Assembly: GCA_017649945.1 (NCBI GenBank)
Contig: JAGCFU010000015.1
Span: forward strand, 1 to 59,273
Reading direction: 5' to 3'
Length of the DNA stretch: 59,273 bases
Source of the DNA: Bacteroidales bacterium
GTDB taxonomy: Bacteria; Bacteroidota; Bacteroidia; Bacteroidales; F082
How positions within the stretch are numbered: the first letter of the stretch is position 1; the number at the start of each line of letters is the position of its first letter. This document shows positions 1-8,917 of this stretch, one piece after another. The notes beneath the pieces were generated by a model, which was not told the origin of the DNA, searched no databases, and was given only the letters and a program-made list of their open reading frames with translations. A program made the position numbers and the translations under genes.

Positions 1-162
1 TGGACCTGATGAGGAATGGCAATGGTTCATTGTCCAGTCGCCCAAGCCATCCTCGAAACCTTGTTCGATTACCTGGTCGGCGCGATTTTGCTGGACGTTA
101 GCTCTCGTCACGCCTGTGAAAGCGAACAAGAACATCGTTAAGAATAGAAATACTTTTTTCAT
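1..162 (-). CDS. Secreted adhesin-like protein, N-terminal part only (runs off left edge)
   Basis: Only the first 54 codons are present. The start at 162 gives MKKVFLFLTMFLFAFTG, a basic then strongly hydrophobic signal peptide of about 21 residues ending near TRA. The mature part then reads EQGFEDGLGDWT. A GFEDG..xWT opening is typical of cleaved-adhesin / choice-of-anchor-J beta-sandwich domains; the neighbouring giant protein has EGFEGGMPEGWT at about residue 1106. The gene lies downstream of that protein on the same strand, with a hairpin in the 113-bp gap, so the two may form a pair of T9SS-secreted adhesins. The C-terminal sorting domain expected for such a protein is outside the window, so secretion by T9SS is inferred from the family. 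The signal peptide and frame are clear; the function beyond adhesin-like is not known. Confidence 0.75.
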   Translation of the reverse strand, partial: MKKVFLFLTMFLFAFTGVTRANVQQNRADQVIEQGFEDGLGDWTMNHCHSSSGP

Positions 163-218
163 GATAGAAAAATTTAGTTAATAATATTGTTAATTTCTCA
201 ATTTTTCATTTTAACTCC

Positions 219-256
219 AATAAGGAGCGTCACTTTTTAGGGTGACGTTCCTTATT
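219..256 (-). terminator. Hairpin after the giant adhesin gene
   Basis: Arms 219-233 and 242-256 are 15 bases each, with one mismatch and an 8-base loop. The hairpin sits 20 bases after the stop codon of the 2262-residue protein gene, so it probably ends that transcript. No long T run follows on the minus strand, only TTATT, so termination may be partial. Confidence 0.6.
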
Positions 257-275
257 ATTAATAGGTGTTCTATTA

Positions 276-3200
276 TTACTTTGTAACAGTTACGCGTTTC
301 ACGCTTGAACCGTTTTCGGTAATGATGTTTACCATGTAAACACCTGATTCGAACTTAGCCATGTCAATGACCGTCTCATCAGTATTAACATCCTGGTTGT
401 AAACCACCTGACCCATTGTGTTGATGATGCTGATGTGCTTCATTGCTGTAGCGTTGATATGGAGGTCGCCGCTTGTTGGGTTAGGATAGATTGCATTGAT
501 GATAGCGTTTTCTTCAACTGACTCAGGCTGTACTGCATAAACAACTGATTCCGGGCATGACATGCCGTACTGTGCGTCAACGTAGAACACATAGTATGTA
601 TGCTCTTCATAGTCTTCAGCTGTAATAACTGCTGTGTTTGCTGTAACAGCGCCAACGATGTTGTCGATATCGTCAACAGCGATGTTGAATGCGTTAGGTG
701 TGATTGAGCCTGTTGGAGTTACAGGAGCAGGACCACCAGCCTCGATGAATGCGCGGATCATGAATGTGTAGTTTAAGTCGTAGATAGCCATGTCTTCCCA
801 TGTTGCACCGTCGAGTGACACCCAGCGGCCGTTAGCGTCGCCTGTGTTAGCGCAGACTGCTGCAGGATATGTGGCACCGCTGCCGTTGTAGAACACAACC
901 CAAACATTCTGTGCAGGATCGAGAGTGATAGGCTCTGCGAATTCAAATTCACGGAAGTCGTTTGAACCTGTCAGTGTAACATTGACTGAACCGAGAGCTG
1001 AGCCGGCTGGAGCTGATGTGCCGCCCTGGTAGATAGATGCTGTACCTGTCATGGCCATGTAGTCGTAAGTTGCAACCTTTGTGAGGCTTGTGCCGTCGTA
1101 GCTACCTGCAGGAAGCATGATGCTCCACCAGAAGTTACCACCACCTGTACCGATAGCGTCTTCGTTTACACCGTTGTCATAGTAGTACCAGTCACGTGTC
1201 ATAGGTGTTGCTGCGCCGAAGCCTTCGCCAGCGTTCATCACGTTGTTGTTGGCAACGAAGTTAGTAGTCTTAACATCATTGCTCATGATGCCCATGTTAG
1301 GCTGGTTCATACCCTTACCGCCAGTGATTGTTACGTCAACACCGTCGTTTGAGCCGTACATCGAAACTGTGAATTCGTATGTGTGACCACCTTCGAATAC
1401 ATAGTCATCGTAGCGACCGCCAACATTACCGTTAGCTGCTGCAATCCAAATACGATCGCCTGGAGTTGGGTTGGTGATGCACCAATCGTATGTACCTGCA
1501 GGGATTGTGATTTCGACTGTACCGTCGAGAACCATGTTGCTTGTTGTGCAGTTACCGTCAGCGTTGGTTGGGATCTTGTGGCTGAACTGAGCGTATATAC
1601 CCTCATTGCCTGAGCAGTTGGTGCTCAATGCGCCTGATGTAGGAATTGTTGTGCCATAGAGTGAGTGTGTGTTGTCGAGCAACATCTGGTAACCTGTACC
1701 GTCACCCCAAACGTTGTGAGCTGTCAACTTAACGACAACGTCACCTGTTGGAGGTGTTGGAGGTGTTGGAGGTGTTGGTGTGCCGCCATTCCATACGAGG
1801 ACGACGTTCATGTCTGCGCTGGCCTCTTCGTCAACGTGGAGGTCTTCGACCTGTGTTGCAACGCCTTCGCAACCTGTGTATGTGAAGTTTGTTGTGACGT
1901 AAGCACTCATACCTGTTGAGTAGACAACTGCTACGCCGAATGTGTATGACTGGCCGACTGTGAGGTCTTCTTCTTCAATCTGCACGAAGTTGTCGGTTGT
2001 CTCACCATAGTAAACACCATCAATCTGCATGAAGTATTTCTCTGGAAGTCTGTCAACAGGAACAACTGGAGTCCACATTGCATAACCTGTGCATGACACT
2101 GTGAGAACGTCAACTGGCTTGAATATCTCTGTCAATGTTGCATTGATTGTTGTTTCGTCCCAGATGCTGACTTCTCTCTCAGCATAGTCTGAAGTGTAAC
2201 CTTCGAGGGCGACTGTCACAACGTAGTTACCTTTGTGGAATTCTGGGAATACCAATGTACCTGTTTCATCAAATTCACCTGCGAAGACGATATCCTCGAA
2301 AGTATTTGTCATGATGACTGTTGCGCCTTCTGCTGTACCTGCTGCTACAAGAGCGTTAACAGTGACTGTTGTCTCCATATCCTTTGGAAGGATGTTAGAC
2401 CATGTGATAGGAGTTACAGGGTTGTCGTTGCCGCCGCCGCCACCAGGAGTGATGTCGAGCATGATAACACTCTTGTTTGTTGTAACATAACCGGTAACAC
2501 CAGGAGTTGTCGGGTTATACACTGTACCGTCACGATAAGCATAAATAGCTTGGTTGCCGTTACCAGTCATAACAACGCTGGCAGCGCCGCTGCTCCATGA
2601 ACCTGTAACATCCTGGAAGCAAATAACCAGGTTACCATTGCCACTGTAGTTGAATGGAGTGTTGAGAGCAATTGCTGTCTCGACAGGGCTGCTAATGCCA
2701 TTGGCCAAAGTGAATGAAGCAACCATATCACTGTCTGTCATACTCACCCATGCGTTACCGTCAGCAAATGTAACTACGTCAGCTTCCTTCATGTAAACGT
2801 TGATGTTACGAGCGTATGAAGAGCTGTTCTTCAGCCACATAGTGAGCGTGTTGATTGTACCTGCCATACCGATTTCGTCAGCAGTGTAAATCTGCTCTGT
2901 CAAAGAATACTCATACAATGAGTAAGTCGGAAGATAACTATTGGTGGTGGTTGCTGTAGGATCACCAATCACAATCTCATCGCGGTTGCCACCCTTAGCC
3001 TCGATTGGAGTAGGATAGACAGCCTGAACACCATACTGATAGAGACCTGGTTCAACGTTGTTCCAGTCGAAGTCTGCATAGAGTGTGTCGGTGTAACCGT
3101 CAACGAGCATCACTGAGTCAGCCGGGACGATTTCATTCTCTTTCAAGATAGCTTTTCTGTACACTGCATAGTGATCGAGTAAACGAGATTTGCTGCCGTC

Positions 3201-6200
3201 GCTGAGTTCGACATCGTCAACGCACATGATGTACTGGTCATAGCAGTTGAAGTGACGGATAGCGATGTACTTCTGGCCTGCGTATGCGCTGAGGTCAACT
3301 GTGTAGTTGTACCATGTACCGAGTTTAGCACCGTTGCCATCGCGTGATTCGCGACCGCCATTAGCACCCTTCTTGCCTGTCAATGTCCATTCCTGAACCA
3401 TTGTCCAAGTGGTTGCGTCGTCTGAAACTGCAACGCCGAAGTGGTCAGCCGGATAGCTTGCGTCTGTTGCTGCTGCCCAGAATGACAATGTTGAACCGTT
3501 AGCAATATTCTGCTGTCCCATTACGAGATATTCGTCTGGGTTGAGTGCGCCTGCACCATTAATATATGAACCACTGCAGATAGCGTTTGTACCTGTACGG
3601 TACCAGTCAAGTGTCAAGCTTGCATAGTATGTCCAAGTTGTTGGAATAGCGCTTGTCAGGCACCATGTGTAACCGTCGTTGTTAGCGTCAACAACTGTCC
3701 AGCCTTCCGGCATGCCGCCTTCGAAGCCTTCTGTGAATGTTGAAGCACTACCGCCTGAACCGCCACCGCTGATAGGTGTGGTGAGTGACCATGTCACCTT
3801 TGACATTGATGGGTCGATTTCTTCTGCGTAAACGCTCAGAACAGGTTTGTATTCCTCGTGGATGATGAAGTTAACTGTTTCTGTGCCTTCGTAAGCCACT
3901 GTTACAGATTCTTCTGCCATAGATGCCGGCTCCATACCTGCGTATGTAGCTACACCTCTATTATATATACCTGCTTTGACTGTTACTGAATAGTAACCAT
4001 TGTCGTCGGTTGTTGTCTCGAAGTTGACATCATTGTCGAATTCGTCTTTACCATAGAATGTAACTGTTGCGCCAGCGAGTGGTTCATTGCCGCCCTGTTC
4101 TGTTGCAAGTGTAGTGACAGTACCTTCTAATGTTGCATAGCCAGAAACCTTAACTGTAACGATTGGAGTTGAGTGGATTGATTCGCCTTCATCGTAAACA
4201 GCTGTAACATTGATATCGTGGCCTTCCATGTTGTATGGGAGATTCTCGAGTAAGAACTGTTTCTCTGTAAGGAGAGCATCGTTAGCTTTCACATCGCCGT
4301 AGTAAACGTTGAAGCCCAAGAAAGCACGGTCACCCTTAGCGTCACCGCAAGTGAAGGTCACTTTTGGTAAGAAGTCACGCTGGTTGAATGTAACGCCAGC
4401 CAGTGATGAGCTGTTGTAACCTGATGCTGATGCACCTGTTGCTGCAATACCATAGAATGATGCTGACTTATAGTTGCCATTGACTATCTCCTGGATACCG
4501 ACGAGGAGGTTACCGCCGCCGTATGTGTAAGGCTCGTCAAGAGCGATTGTCATTGTTGTACCTGTACCATCGAGATAGCCTGTGTAGCTAATCTGTGCGT
4601 TTGTAGCTGTGTAGTATGATGACAATGTTGTAGCGTCAACTTCCTGGAAGTAAACCTGGAACACGTCTGGTGACCATGGTGCTGATGCAGGTGAGCTGAG
4701 GTAGAATGTCAATGATGTGATTTCACCACCTTCCATCTCTTCAAGCATTTCAGCAGGATAGATCATTTCACTTCTTGTGTAGTAGTCGCACCACAAACCG
4801 TAAACAGGAACGTATGAGCTGGTTGCTGTACCGTCAGCCACTGTGATTTCACCTGTGAAGCCACCTGTACCGCTGCTGTGTTTCCATTTAATTAAGGTGC
4901 TTTCATCTGTGAAGATTTCTTCTGCTGATGCTGTAACGTTGTTAGGAGCGGTCAAAGCTGTTGTGAAGCCCCAACGTGGACCTACTTGTACGCCATTTGA
5001 GTTTCTTACTTTAATCTGCCAGAAATACTGTGTATTTGCGACGAGACCTGTAGCTTCAAATGAACCATAGTTTTCGTCAACAACAGTCCAATCCAAAGCC
5101 ACTGGTGTGTTGGTTGGTGATGTGCCGAAGAGCACTTGGTACTCTGCTGCGTTCTCGCCACCTTCCCATGTGAGTTCGATGCTGCTGCCATCAACACCTG
5201 TTGCTCCGTCAGCAGGAGCGATGTTTGTGATTGCTGTTGGAGCAGGCATCTCTGTTGCATAACCTGAAATTGTTGTGATGTTATCGCCAGCAACGATCAT
5301 GTAGTAATCACCGGCAAGGAGGATTTCGTCTGTCAAAGTGCCATTATATGTCATAGCGACTGGTTCGACTGCCATTGTCGGGTGGAAATCAAGAACCTTG
5401 TTATAGATACCGATGAATGTACCGCCTGACACAGAGAACCAAGAGTCTTTTGCAAGTGTGAATTGGTAGACAGCGTCTAATGCTGTATGCTGCTCGTAGC
5501 CAAAGTAGTTAGCGTGGAGGTCAGCAGGTGTTTCATCGAAACTAGCCGGATTGATGGTCTTTGCTGTCTCAACGATATCAGCTTCGCCAGCCTCATAGAA
5601 TGTAGCTGTAACAGGAACCACTGCAATGTCTCTGCTGTTTTCAACATAGAACAATGTGAACTGTTCTGCATAATCACCAGCTGCTGCGTTACGATTGATG
5701 TCGATTTCAACAACGAAGTCGTTTTCAGCTTCGAGAACGACGTTGTCGATTTCTTCGCTCATCACGAAAGCGTTGACACCGGCTGTGTTGCTCATGTTAC
5801 CTGTCATTGTAACTGCATTCTCCAAACCGTTGTGGATTCTCATTGTCATAGGCTCCATCCAACCGTTAGTTGGTCTGTAAGCGAGTGCTACCGGGTTAGG
5901 AGTGATAGAGACTCCTTCTGTTGGAGGCACTGGACCTGAACCTGACTCATAGTAGAAAGTGGTCTTAGGCAGGAAGTCCCTCTGTGTAGCAGTAATACCT
6001 GACAAGGAGCCGTAGTTGTAACCTTGAACTGAAGCGCCAGCGACTGATTCGCCAGCCCATGTAACGCTCTTGTAATTACCGGTTGTTATATTGTAAACAC
6101 CGATAAGAAGGTTACCGCCCTGGTATGCGTAAGGAGCATTGAAAGTGATTTCCATCTCACCTTGTGTACCATCGAGAGTACCTTCATAAACAACTGTACC

Positions 6201-7064
6201 AGGACCGTAGAAATCGCTGATTGTTGCGTCTGCCACTTCAGCGACAAAGACTTGCCATGTGCTAGTCCAAGCCTCAGCAGCTGGAGATGAAGGATAGAAC
6301 TTAATGCTATTAATGGATGCGCCGTCCATTTGAGCCAATTCAGCTGCTGGATAAACCATTTCGCATTTCAGATAAGCGTCGGCGTAGAAACCATAAACAG
6401 GAACGTTGCCATTTGTAACTGTTCCGTCATGAACTGTGATTTCGCCTGCTACGCCACCACCACCGCCACCGGCTGTGATGTCGAGAATAATGTTAGCACG
6501 ATAGTTCTGGGTATAAGTAGTACCTGTGTATGAACTCATATCATATGGATCTGGATCCGCGCTGTCACTATGACCTGAAATAAGTCCACCCTCTACGACT
6601 GTGTAGTAGAAGTAACGAGTTGAATAGCCACTTGTTTTTTCGTGCACACCAATCATCAAGTTGCTTGTTCCATCATAAGCAAATGGAGTGTCCAATGTGA
6701 TTGTTGTCCATCCTGGCTGGAATGTAATTGAACCACTGTACACAAGGTTACTGGCAGTTACAGATTCGAAATCTGTACCACTAGCAAACTGAGTTCTTTC
6801 AACATTCTTCATGAAGATATCGAACTCGCTGGTGAAATCAGCGGCGGTCTCACTCATGTTGAAACTGATAGAGTTAATTGTACCGGCCATTCCAATTTCG
6901 TCAGCAAGATAAACCTGCTCAACGAAAGAGTAGCCCCAAAGTGAGTTAAATGGAACATAGTACGAGGTAGCAGTACCATCTCCAATCACCACTTCGTCTG
7001 CTCTAAGGAAGCTTGTGCTTCCGAATAAGAGCACCATCAAAAAGAGAATAAGTTTTTTACTCAT
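276..7064 (-). CDS. Giant T9SS-sorted adhesin with gingipain-type DUF2436 and cleaved-adhesin domains (2262 aa)
   Basis: Secreted surface protein, probably an adhesin. The signal peptide is MSKKLILFLMVLLFGSTSF, cleaved near residue 22. A ~170-residue module beginning E(I/V)xxGDxTAT or similar and ending in a glycine run recurs at about 23-195, 205-373, 736-905 and 1360-1545. Between copies lie a fibronectin type III-like domain (~605-705, ending YFWQIKVRNSNG), a carboxypeptidase regulatory-like domain (~975-1068) and a cleaved-adhesin domain (~1106-1291, EGFEGGMPEGWTVVD to CVDDVEL). Residues ~1773-1913 resemble the DUF2436 domain of Porphyromonas gingipains and hemagglutinin (LTAHNVWGDGTGYQMLLD, later AGTYDWCI). 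The end (~2188-2262) is a type A sorting domain: IYPNPTSGDLHI, GQVVYNQ, GVYMVNI. No peptidase domain is visible, so the layout is closer to a hemagglutinin than to a protease. The ligand is unknown. Confidence 0.9.
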   Translation of the reverse strand: MSKKLILFLMVLLFGSTSFLRADEVVIGDGTATSYYVPFNSLWGYSFVEQVYLADEIGMAGTINSISFNMSETAADFTSEFDIFMKNVERTQFASGTDFESVTASNLVYSGSITFQPGWTTITLDTPFAYDGTSNLMIGVHEKTSGYSTRYFYYTVVEGGLISGHSDSADPDPYDMSSYTGTTYTQNYRANIILDITAGGGGGGVAGEITVHDGTVTNGNVPVYGFYADAYLKCEMVYPAAELAQMDGASINSIKFYPSSPAAEAWTSTWQVFVAEVADATISDFYGPGTVVYEGTLDGTQGEMEITFNAPYAYQGGNLLIGVYNITTGNYKSVTWAGESVAGASVQGYNYGSLSGITATQRDFLPKTTFYYESGSGPVPPTEGVSITPNPVALAYRPTNGWMEPMTMRIHNGLENAVTMTGNMSNTAGVNAFVMSEEIDNVVLEAENDFVVEIDINRNAAAGDYAEQFTLFYVENSRDIAVVPVTATFYEAGEADIVETAKTINPASFDETPADLHANYFGYEQHTALDAVYQFTLAKDSWFSVSGGTFIGIYNKVLDFHPTMAVEPVAMTYNGTLTDEILLAGDYYMIVAGDNITTISGYATEMPAPTAITNIAPADGATGVDGSSIELTWEGGENAAEYQVLFGTSPTNTPVALDWTVVDENYGSFEATGLVANTQYFWQIKVRNSNGVQVGPRWGFTTALTAPNNVTASAEEIFTDESTLIKWKHSSGTGGFTGEITVADGTATSSYVPVYGLWCDYYTRSEMIYPAEMLEEMEGGEITSLTFYLSSPASAPWSPDVFQVYFQEVDATTLSSYYTATNAQISYTGYLDGTGTTMTIALDEPYTYGGGNLLVGIQEIVNGNYKSASFYGIAATGASASGYNSSSLAGVTFNQRDFLPKVTFTCGDAKGDRAFLGFNVYYGDVKANDALLTEKQFLLENLPYNMEGHDINVTAVYDEGESIHSTPIVTVKVSGYATLEGTVTTLATEQGGNEPLAGATVTFYGKDEFDNDVNFETTTDDNGYYSVTVKAGIYNRGVATYAGMEPASMAEESVTVAYEGTETVNFIIHEEYKPVLSVYAEEIDPSMSKVTWSLTTPISGGGSGGSASTFTEGFEGGMPEGWTVVDANNDGYTWCLTSAIPTTWTYYASLTLDWYRTGTNAICSGSYINGAGALNPDEYLVMGQQNIANGSTLSFWAAATDASYPADHFGVAVSDDATTWTMVQEWTLTGKKGANGGRESRDGNGAKLGTWYNYTVDLSAYAGQKYIAIRHFNCYDQYIMCVDDVELSDGSKSRLLDHYAVYRKAILKENEIVPADSVMLVDGYTDTLYADFDWNNVEPGLYQYGVQAVYPTPIEAKGGNRDEIVIGDPTATTTNSYLPTYSLYEYSLTEQIYTADEIGMAGTINTLTMWLKNSSSYARNINVYMKEADVVTFADGNAWVSMTDSDMVASFTLANGISSPVETAIALNTPFNYSGNGNLVICFQDVTGSWSSGAASVVMTGNGNQAIYAYRDGTVYNPTTPGVTGYVTTNKSVIMLDITPGGGGGNDNPVTPITWSNILPKDMETTVTVNALVAAGTAEGATVIMTNTFEDIVFAGEFDETGTLVFPEFHKGNYVVTVALEGYTSDYAEREVSIWDETTINATLTEIFKPVDVLTVSCTGYAMWTPVVPVDRLPEKYFMQIDGVYYGETTDNFVQIEEEDLTVGQSYTFGVAVVYSTGMSAYVTTNFTYTGCEGVATQVEDLHVDEEASADMNVVLVWNGGTPTPPTPPTPPTGDVVVKLTAHNVWGDGTGYQMLLDNTHSLYGTTIPTSGALSTNCSGNEGIYAQFSHKIPTNADGNCTTSNMVLDGTVEITIPAGTYDWCITNPTPGDRIWIAAANGNVGGRYDDYVFEGGHTYEFTVSMYGSNDGVDVTITGGKGMNQPNMGIMSNDVKTTNFVANNNVMNAGEGFGAATPMTRDWYYYDNGVNEDAIGTGGGNFWWSIMLPAGSYDGTSLTKVATYDYMAMTGTASIYQGGTSAPAGSALGSVNVTLTGSNDFREFEFAEPITLDPAQNVWVVFYNGSGATYPAAVCANTGDANGRWVSLDGATWEDMAIYDLNYTFMIRAFIEAGGPAPVTPTGSITPNAFNIAVDDIDNIVGAVTANTAVITAEDYEEHTYYVFYVDAQYGMSCPESVVYAVQPESVEENAIINAIYPNPTSGDLHINATAMKHISIINTMGQVVYNQDVNTDETVIDMAKFESGVYMVNIITENGSSVKRVTVTK
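1746..1778 (-). repeat. 9-bp in-frame tandem repeat coding a PTPP linker
   Basis: The 9-base unit GGTGTTGGA (plus strand) is repeated more than three times. It encodes the linker PTPPTPPTPPT directly before the DUF2436 domain of the giant adhesin. Nine-base steps keep the frame, so slippage would change only the linker length. Confidence 0.75.
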
Positions 7065-7148
7065 AATTTGAATGATTTTGTTAATAAAATTTGTTAATTG
7101 TCTTCTATTTTTAAAGTTTTTAAACCTTTTTCAATTATTTTTAACTCG

Positions 7149-7156
7149 CAAATATA
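7149..7156 (-). promoter_or_regulatory. -7 box (TATATTTG) for giant adhesin
   Basis: Exact match to the Bacteroidota -7 consensus TAnnTTTG, about 85 bases before the start codon at 7064. No clear TTTG -33 element is visible. Confidence 0.5.
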
Positions 7157-7218
7157 CGGACTTTTTTAATACGCGCACGCATTTTTTTCATTTTTTTATC
7201 AACAGACCTGCAAATTTT

Positions 7219-8730
7219 TTATCCGACGTGTATATTTTCCTTCACGAGTTTCATGATTTTTTCCTCGTCGTTACCCAGTTCTGCGCGCAGATTTGCGTCG
7301 TTGAAATTTCTCAGATATTTGATGAGGTAATCGATGATATTGTCAGAGAATACGCCCTTTGCAGTGTATATGGCGCGGTCTTTTTCGAGTTCTTCGGCGG
7401 CTCTCACGCATGAGTCTGGAAGCTGTTCGAGTGCTTCTGCCACGGCCTTGTTTTTGTCGTCGTGTATGTTCACACCCAATCCGACATAAGTTTTCTCCGC
7501 CACTTTGAGAGCGTCGGGGTGTTCCATACCGTAGCGTGCCGCGGCGCACAATGCTGCCATGAGCAGATAGAGGTCGGCGCAACCGTCGGAGGCACGCCAT
7601 TCGAAAGTCTGCTTGTCGCTGAAGTCACGGTTCGACGGTTTTTCCACCGGGTTGGCGTCGGCGAGCATGTCTTTTCCGTTGTTGATCCATCCGAGAGGCA
7701 CACGCACCAAGGCGCTGCGGTTTGAGAACGACCAGCAGAGCGATGTAGGAGCCTCCTGATGAGGCACTAAGCGCATGAACGACAACGGGTTAGGATTGCC
7801 GAATGCCGGCAGCGAGGTGCCTGCCATCATATATCCGGCGATGGCTTTCTTGGCATAGTCGGTGAGTTCTCCGTTTTTCACCATCACGCTCTTACCGTTC
7901 TTGGTGAACTTGCAGTGTACGTGCAGACCGCTTCCGGCCTTGCCCACGGTGATTTTCGGAGCGAAGGTGATAGTGACGCCGTACTGGTATGCCAGCTGAC
8001 GCATAATCCATTTAGCCACAACGAGTTGGTCGGCTGCGTCTTCGATATTTGTAGGTAAAAACTCTATCTCATTCTGTTCATAAATCTTGCCGTCTTTGGT
8101 GAAGTTACCCACTTCCGAGTGGCCATATTTGATGAGGCCTCCTGCCTGTGCTATGAGGCGCATTGCCTCCACGCGGTAGTCGGTGAACTTGTTGAACGGG
8201 GCGCTCTCGTGATAGCCTTTCTGATCGGGCACTTCATAGGTTTCTTCGTCATCAGCGATGATGTAGTATTCGAGCTCGCCCATGGTCTCCATCTTGAGGC
8301 CTGTGGTTTTCTGGAACACTTGGTGTGCCTTGTGAAGGATGTACTCCGGTGAGCTCTCGAACGGTTCTCCGTCGCGGTTGTAGAACGAGCAGAGGATGTC
8401 GACTGTCGGGATCTCTGTGAACGGGTTACGGAAGGCTGTTCTGAACTTCGGCATCACATAAAGGTCGGATTTTCCTGCCTCGATGAACGGGAACAGGCTT
8501 GAGCCGTCGACGCGTTCTCCTGCCGAGAGGATGCTGTCGAGATGTTCGTAGCTGTGAATGACGAAATTGAGGGTTTTGAGTCTGCCGTCCCAGCCGCAGT
8601 AGTGGAAATTGATAAATTCAACGTTGTTTTCCTCGCAATAGCGGATGATGTCCAGCTTTGTAAACTCTGCTGCCGGTTTTTGCAGATAGCTCACCAGCAG
8701 ATTGGGATTCATTTGAATTCTTGCGTCCAT
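7219..8730 (-). CDS. glnA: Glutamine synthetase, type I-like (503 aa)
   Basis: Cytoplasmic enzyme that makes glutamine from glutamate, ammonia and ATP. Length fits the ~450-500-residue type I-like class and not the ~730-residue type III enzymes that many Bacteroidota also carry. Visible motifs are the N-terminal beta-grasp part (INFHYCGWDGRLKTLNF), GELEYYI at ~150, the glycine-rich ATP-binding segment AGSGLHVHCKF at ~263 and NRSALVRVP at ~335, followed by EWRASDGCADLYL. No adenylylation-site tyrosine loop of the enterobacterial type is obvious. It is a single gene with its own -7 box. MeaB lies downstream on the same strand but 180 bases away, across a repeat hairpin. Family membership is secure. 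Assimilatory glutamine synthetase is the most likely role, though gamma-glutamyl-polyamine ligases share this fold. Confidence 0.9.
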   Translation of the reverse strand: MDARIQMNPNLLVSYLQKPAAEFTKLDIIRYCEENNVEFINFHYCGWDGRLKTLNFVIHSYEHLDSILSAGERVDGSSLFPFIEAGKSDLYVMPKFRTAFRNPFTEIPTVDILCSFYNRDGEPFESSPEYILHKAHQVFQKTTGLKMETMGELEYYIIADDEETYEVPDQKGYHESAPFNKFTDYRVEAMRLIAQAGGLIKYGHSEVGNFTKDGKIYEQNEIEFLPTNIEDAADQLVVAKWIMRQLAYQYGVTITFAPKITVGKAGSGLHVHCKFTKNGKSVMVKNGELTDYAKKAIAGYMMAGTSLPAFGNPNPLSFMRLVPHQEAPTSLCWSFSNRSALVRVPLGWINNGKDMLADANPVEKPSNRDFSDKQTFEWRASDGCADLYLLMAALCAAARYGMEHPDALKVAEKTYVGLGVNIHDDKNKAVAEALEQLPDSCVRAAEELEKDRAIYTAKGVFSDNIIDYLIKYLRNFNDANLRAELGNDEEKIMKLVKENIHVG

Positions 8731-8787
8731 AAAAATGCAAAATTTTTTATTATTTTTATTTAAATTTTACAATGTGAGTTGGACTTG

Positions 8788-8795
8788 CAAAAATA
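8788..8795 (-). promoter_or_regulatory. -7 box (TATTTTTG) for glutamine synthetase
   Basis: Exact TAnnTTTG match 57 bases before the start at 8730. The -33 region (GTTTTTCG) only loosely resembles TTTG. Confidence 0.5.
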
Positions 8796-8847
8796 CGGCA
8801 AAAAACTATACGAAAAACATTTTTTTCAACATTTTATCAACAATTTA

Positions 8848-8917
8848 GCCATTAGCTGTTGGCCATTAGCATATGCTAGTGGAAAAATCTAACAGCTAAT
8901 GGCTAATAACTAACGGC
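8848..8917. repeat. Inverted TTAGCCATTAG-family repeat, hairpin
   Basis: Left arm from 8848 (GCCATTAGCTGTTGGCCATTAG) and right arm 8889-8917, which read in reverse is GCCGTTAGTTATTAGCC and so on. The arms are made of imperfect 7-8-base TTAGCCA units and can fold into a long hairpin. The same units occur at 39440-39512 and 57740-57768. The right arm supplies the stop codon of meaB. Confidence 0.7.

Noticed and set aside
5487..5939. 150-codon open frame on the plus strand in the giant adhesin
   Set aside because: Cys- and Val-rich antisense artefact of the Thr/Ala-rich adhesin coding sequence.
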